From: a bacterium | GTDB lineage: Bacteria > Bdellovibrionota > Bdellovibrionia > Bdellovibrionales > UBA1609 | Reading direction: 5' to 3' | NCBI GenBank assembly: GCA_021784635.1 | Contig: JAJYHS010000123.1 | Coordinates: 1-6,981, forward strand | Length of the DNA: 6,981 bases | In this document: positions 6,370 to 6,981 of the stretch, piece by piece | How positions within the stretch are numbered: position 1 is the first letter of the stretch | Layout: every line of letters starts with the position of its first letter | Made by a program: the position numbers and the translations under genes | The notes under the pieces: generated by a model | Database searches by the model: none | What the model was told of the DNA's origin: nothing | The model's input: only the letters and a program-made list of their open reading frames with translations

Positions 6370-6781
6370 GTCAGTTCACTTGCGTAAGCCGGATTCTGTA
6401 TGGCGCGATATCTCATGTTTTAAAGTGAGACACGCGGCCATGGCCGTCATTCCTCTAGGAGTGTGATTACTCACACCCTCCAGCGATCTACCCGAGAGCC
6501 GCGCGCGGGCCGCGCCCGAAGCTCGTCGCATAAAATGCGGCGAGCCTCATGCTCTCCTATTTGATCTTGCTCCGCACAGAGTTTGGCTGTTTTCACTCCA
6601 GCAACTCCCCGAAAAGCTCCCATTCCCGCTAATCGGATCAAAGCTCTGGACATTCTCTCTGTTCCACTGTTCCTCGCCTCACGACGGAGGGACGTTATCC
6701 CTTGTGCTGCCCTGTGGAGTCCGGACTTTCCTCGAATGGCGCATTTTAGTACGCCACTCGCGATGACCTTAAGTGAGCTGT
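6370..6781 (-). ncRNA. rnpB: RNase P RNA, bacterial class A
   Basis: This is the catalytic RNA of RNase P, which trims the 5' leader from tRNA precursors. All the hallmark blocks are present on the minus strand: GAGGAAAGTCCGGACTCC (6733-6716), GGAACAGAGAGAA near 6665, CAAATAGGAGAGC (6563-6551), the L15 segment CGGGTAG (6494-6488) holding the GGU that pairs with tRNA 3' CCA, CTAGAGGAATGACGGCC (6458-6442) and ACAGAATCCGGCTTAC (6399-6384). The ends pair as P1: CAGCTCACTT (6780-6771) with AAGTGAACTG (6381-6372), one C-A mismatch. P3 is a clear hairpin (about 6759-6734). P16 is GAGAGC (6556-6551) with GCTCTC (6499-6494). The length of roughly 410 nt is somewhat above E. coli M1 RNA (377). The P16-P17 branch holds an additional GC-rich hairpin (6515-6503). 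The ends are set by P1 and are accurate to a few bases. It has its own promoter and terminator. Confidence 0.96.
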
Positions 6782-6788
6782 GCGGAAG

Positions 6789-6817
6789 TATATATCAAAT
6801 TGCTACACCAGCCACAA
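6789..6817 (-). promoter_or_regulatory. Predicted promoter of rnpB
   Basis: On the minus strand TTGTGG (6817-6812) and TATATA (6794-6789) are 17 bp apart; TATACT overlaps the latter two bases on. The start would fall near 6782, right at the P1 helix, which fits an RNA made with little or no 5' trimming. Confidence 0.55.
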
Positions 6818-6835
6818 CCATGAATATTTTTGCGG

Positions 6836-6859
6836 ATCGGCCCCAAACTCGAGGCCGAT
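6836..6859. repeat. GC-rich hairpin between rnpB and the 6907 gene
   Basis: ATCGGCC (6836-6842) is mirrored by GGCCGAT (6853-6859) with a 10-nt loop. On the plus strand the stem runs into TTTT (6859-6862), so it could act as a weak rightward terminator stopping read-through across rnpB. It shares GAGGCCGA and TCGGCCCCA with the rnpB terminator hairpin. Confidence 0.45.
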
Positions 6860-6896
6860 TTTGACCGATAAAAATTTTAACCTTGAACGTTTGCTC

Positions 6897-6901
6897 GGGG
6901 G
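6897..6901 (+). promoter_or_regulatory. Ribosome binding site of the 6907 gene
   Basis: GGGGG lies 5 nt before ATG 6907. An in-frame TAA (6904-6906) directly precedes the ATG, so no earlier start is possible. Confidence 0.5.
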
Positions 6902-6906
6902 TATAA

Positions 6907-6981
6907 ATGCGACGGCACACGTTTGTACTTGTTCTTATGTTGATTTGTTCACTATTTATCATTTATCAAAATTTTTCGTTT
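6907..6981 (+). CDS. N-terminus of a membrane or exported protein, continues beyond window
   Basis: Only the first 25 codons are present. They read as a typical signal or signal-anchor start: MRRH gives a positive N-region, and FVLVLMLICSLFIIY is a hydrophobic segment long enough to cross the membrane, followed by QNFSF. The Cys at residue 14 lies within the hydrophobic core (MLICS); a lipobox is not convincing. ATG 6907 is preceded by an in-frame stop and a G-rich SD. Nothing visible identifies the family. It is divergent from rnpB, with the region 6818-6896 left for its own promoter; TTGACC at 6861-6866 is a possible -35 but I see no good -10. Confidence 0.6.
   Translation, partial: MRRHTFVLVLMLICSLFIIYQNFSF

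Noticed and set aside
6471..6864. Open frames on both strands across rnpB
   Set aside because: The region folds as class A RNase P RNA with all conserved blocks, so these frames are not genes.
1..6981. Mobile elements, CRISPR arrays, tRNAs, or a defence system
   Set aside because: No transposase, integrase, spaced repeats, tRNA-like cloverleaf or recognised defence domains were seen; the gene content is metabolic, RNase P, and unassigned envelope-type proteins.

Overview
The window looks like ordinary chromosomal DNA of a Gram-negative, aerobic, amino-acid-catabolising bacterium. GC content is about half, spacing is compact, Shine-Dalgarno (SD) sites are clear, and several products carry export signals. 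A member of Bdellovibrionota or a related deltaproteobacterial lineage is my best guess, from the overall look of the hypothetical proteins. That is inference, not proof. I see no insertion sequence, phage gene, CRISPR array or tRNA.

Left half (1-3823, minus strand): a leucine/isovalerate degradation operon in the order liuB-liuC-liuD. LiuB (carboxyltransferase) and LiuD (biotin carboxylase, running off the left edge) form 3-methylcrotonyl-CoA carboxylase. LiuC hydrates the product, 3-methylglutaconyl-CoA, to HMG-CoA. The genes are tightly packed: 53 bp between B and C, and a 13-bp overlap between C and D. liuA (isovaleryl-CoA dehydrogenase), which precedes liuB in the well-known Pseudomonas cluster, is not upstream here; liuE (HMG-CoA lyase) would lie beyond the left edge if present.

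Middle (3824-5330, plus strand): a 128-bp divergent control region carries two sigma70-like promoters whose -10 boxes overlap. One fires left into liuB, the other right into a two-gene unit. That unit encodes a small membrane-anchored or exported protein (3952-4389) and, through an ATGA start/stop overlap, a two-part protein with a thiopurine-methyltransferase-like C-terminal half (4386-5330).

Right half (5331-6981): a 143-bp gap with a clear inverted repeat precedes a gene for an exported protein of unknown function (5474-6337). It converges on the minus-strand gene for class A RNase P RNA (rnpB, about 6781-6370). The rnpB terminator overlaps the end of the exported-protein gene, so the terminator's U-tract is encoded by that gene's last two lysine codons. 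Beyond the rnpB promoter, a divergent gene starting at 6907 encodes an N-terminal membrane segment and leaves the window. No wholly new system is evident. The least explained items are the methyltransferase unit, the exported protein and the control DNA around them.
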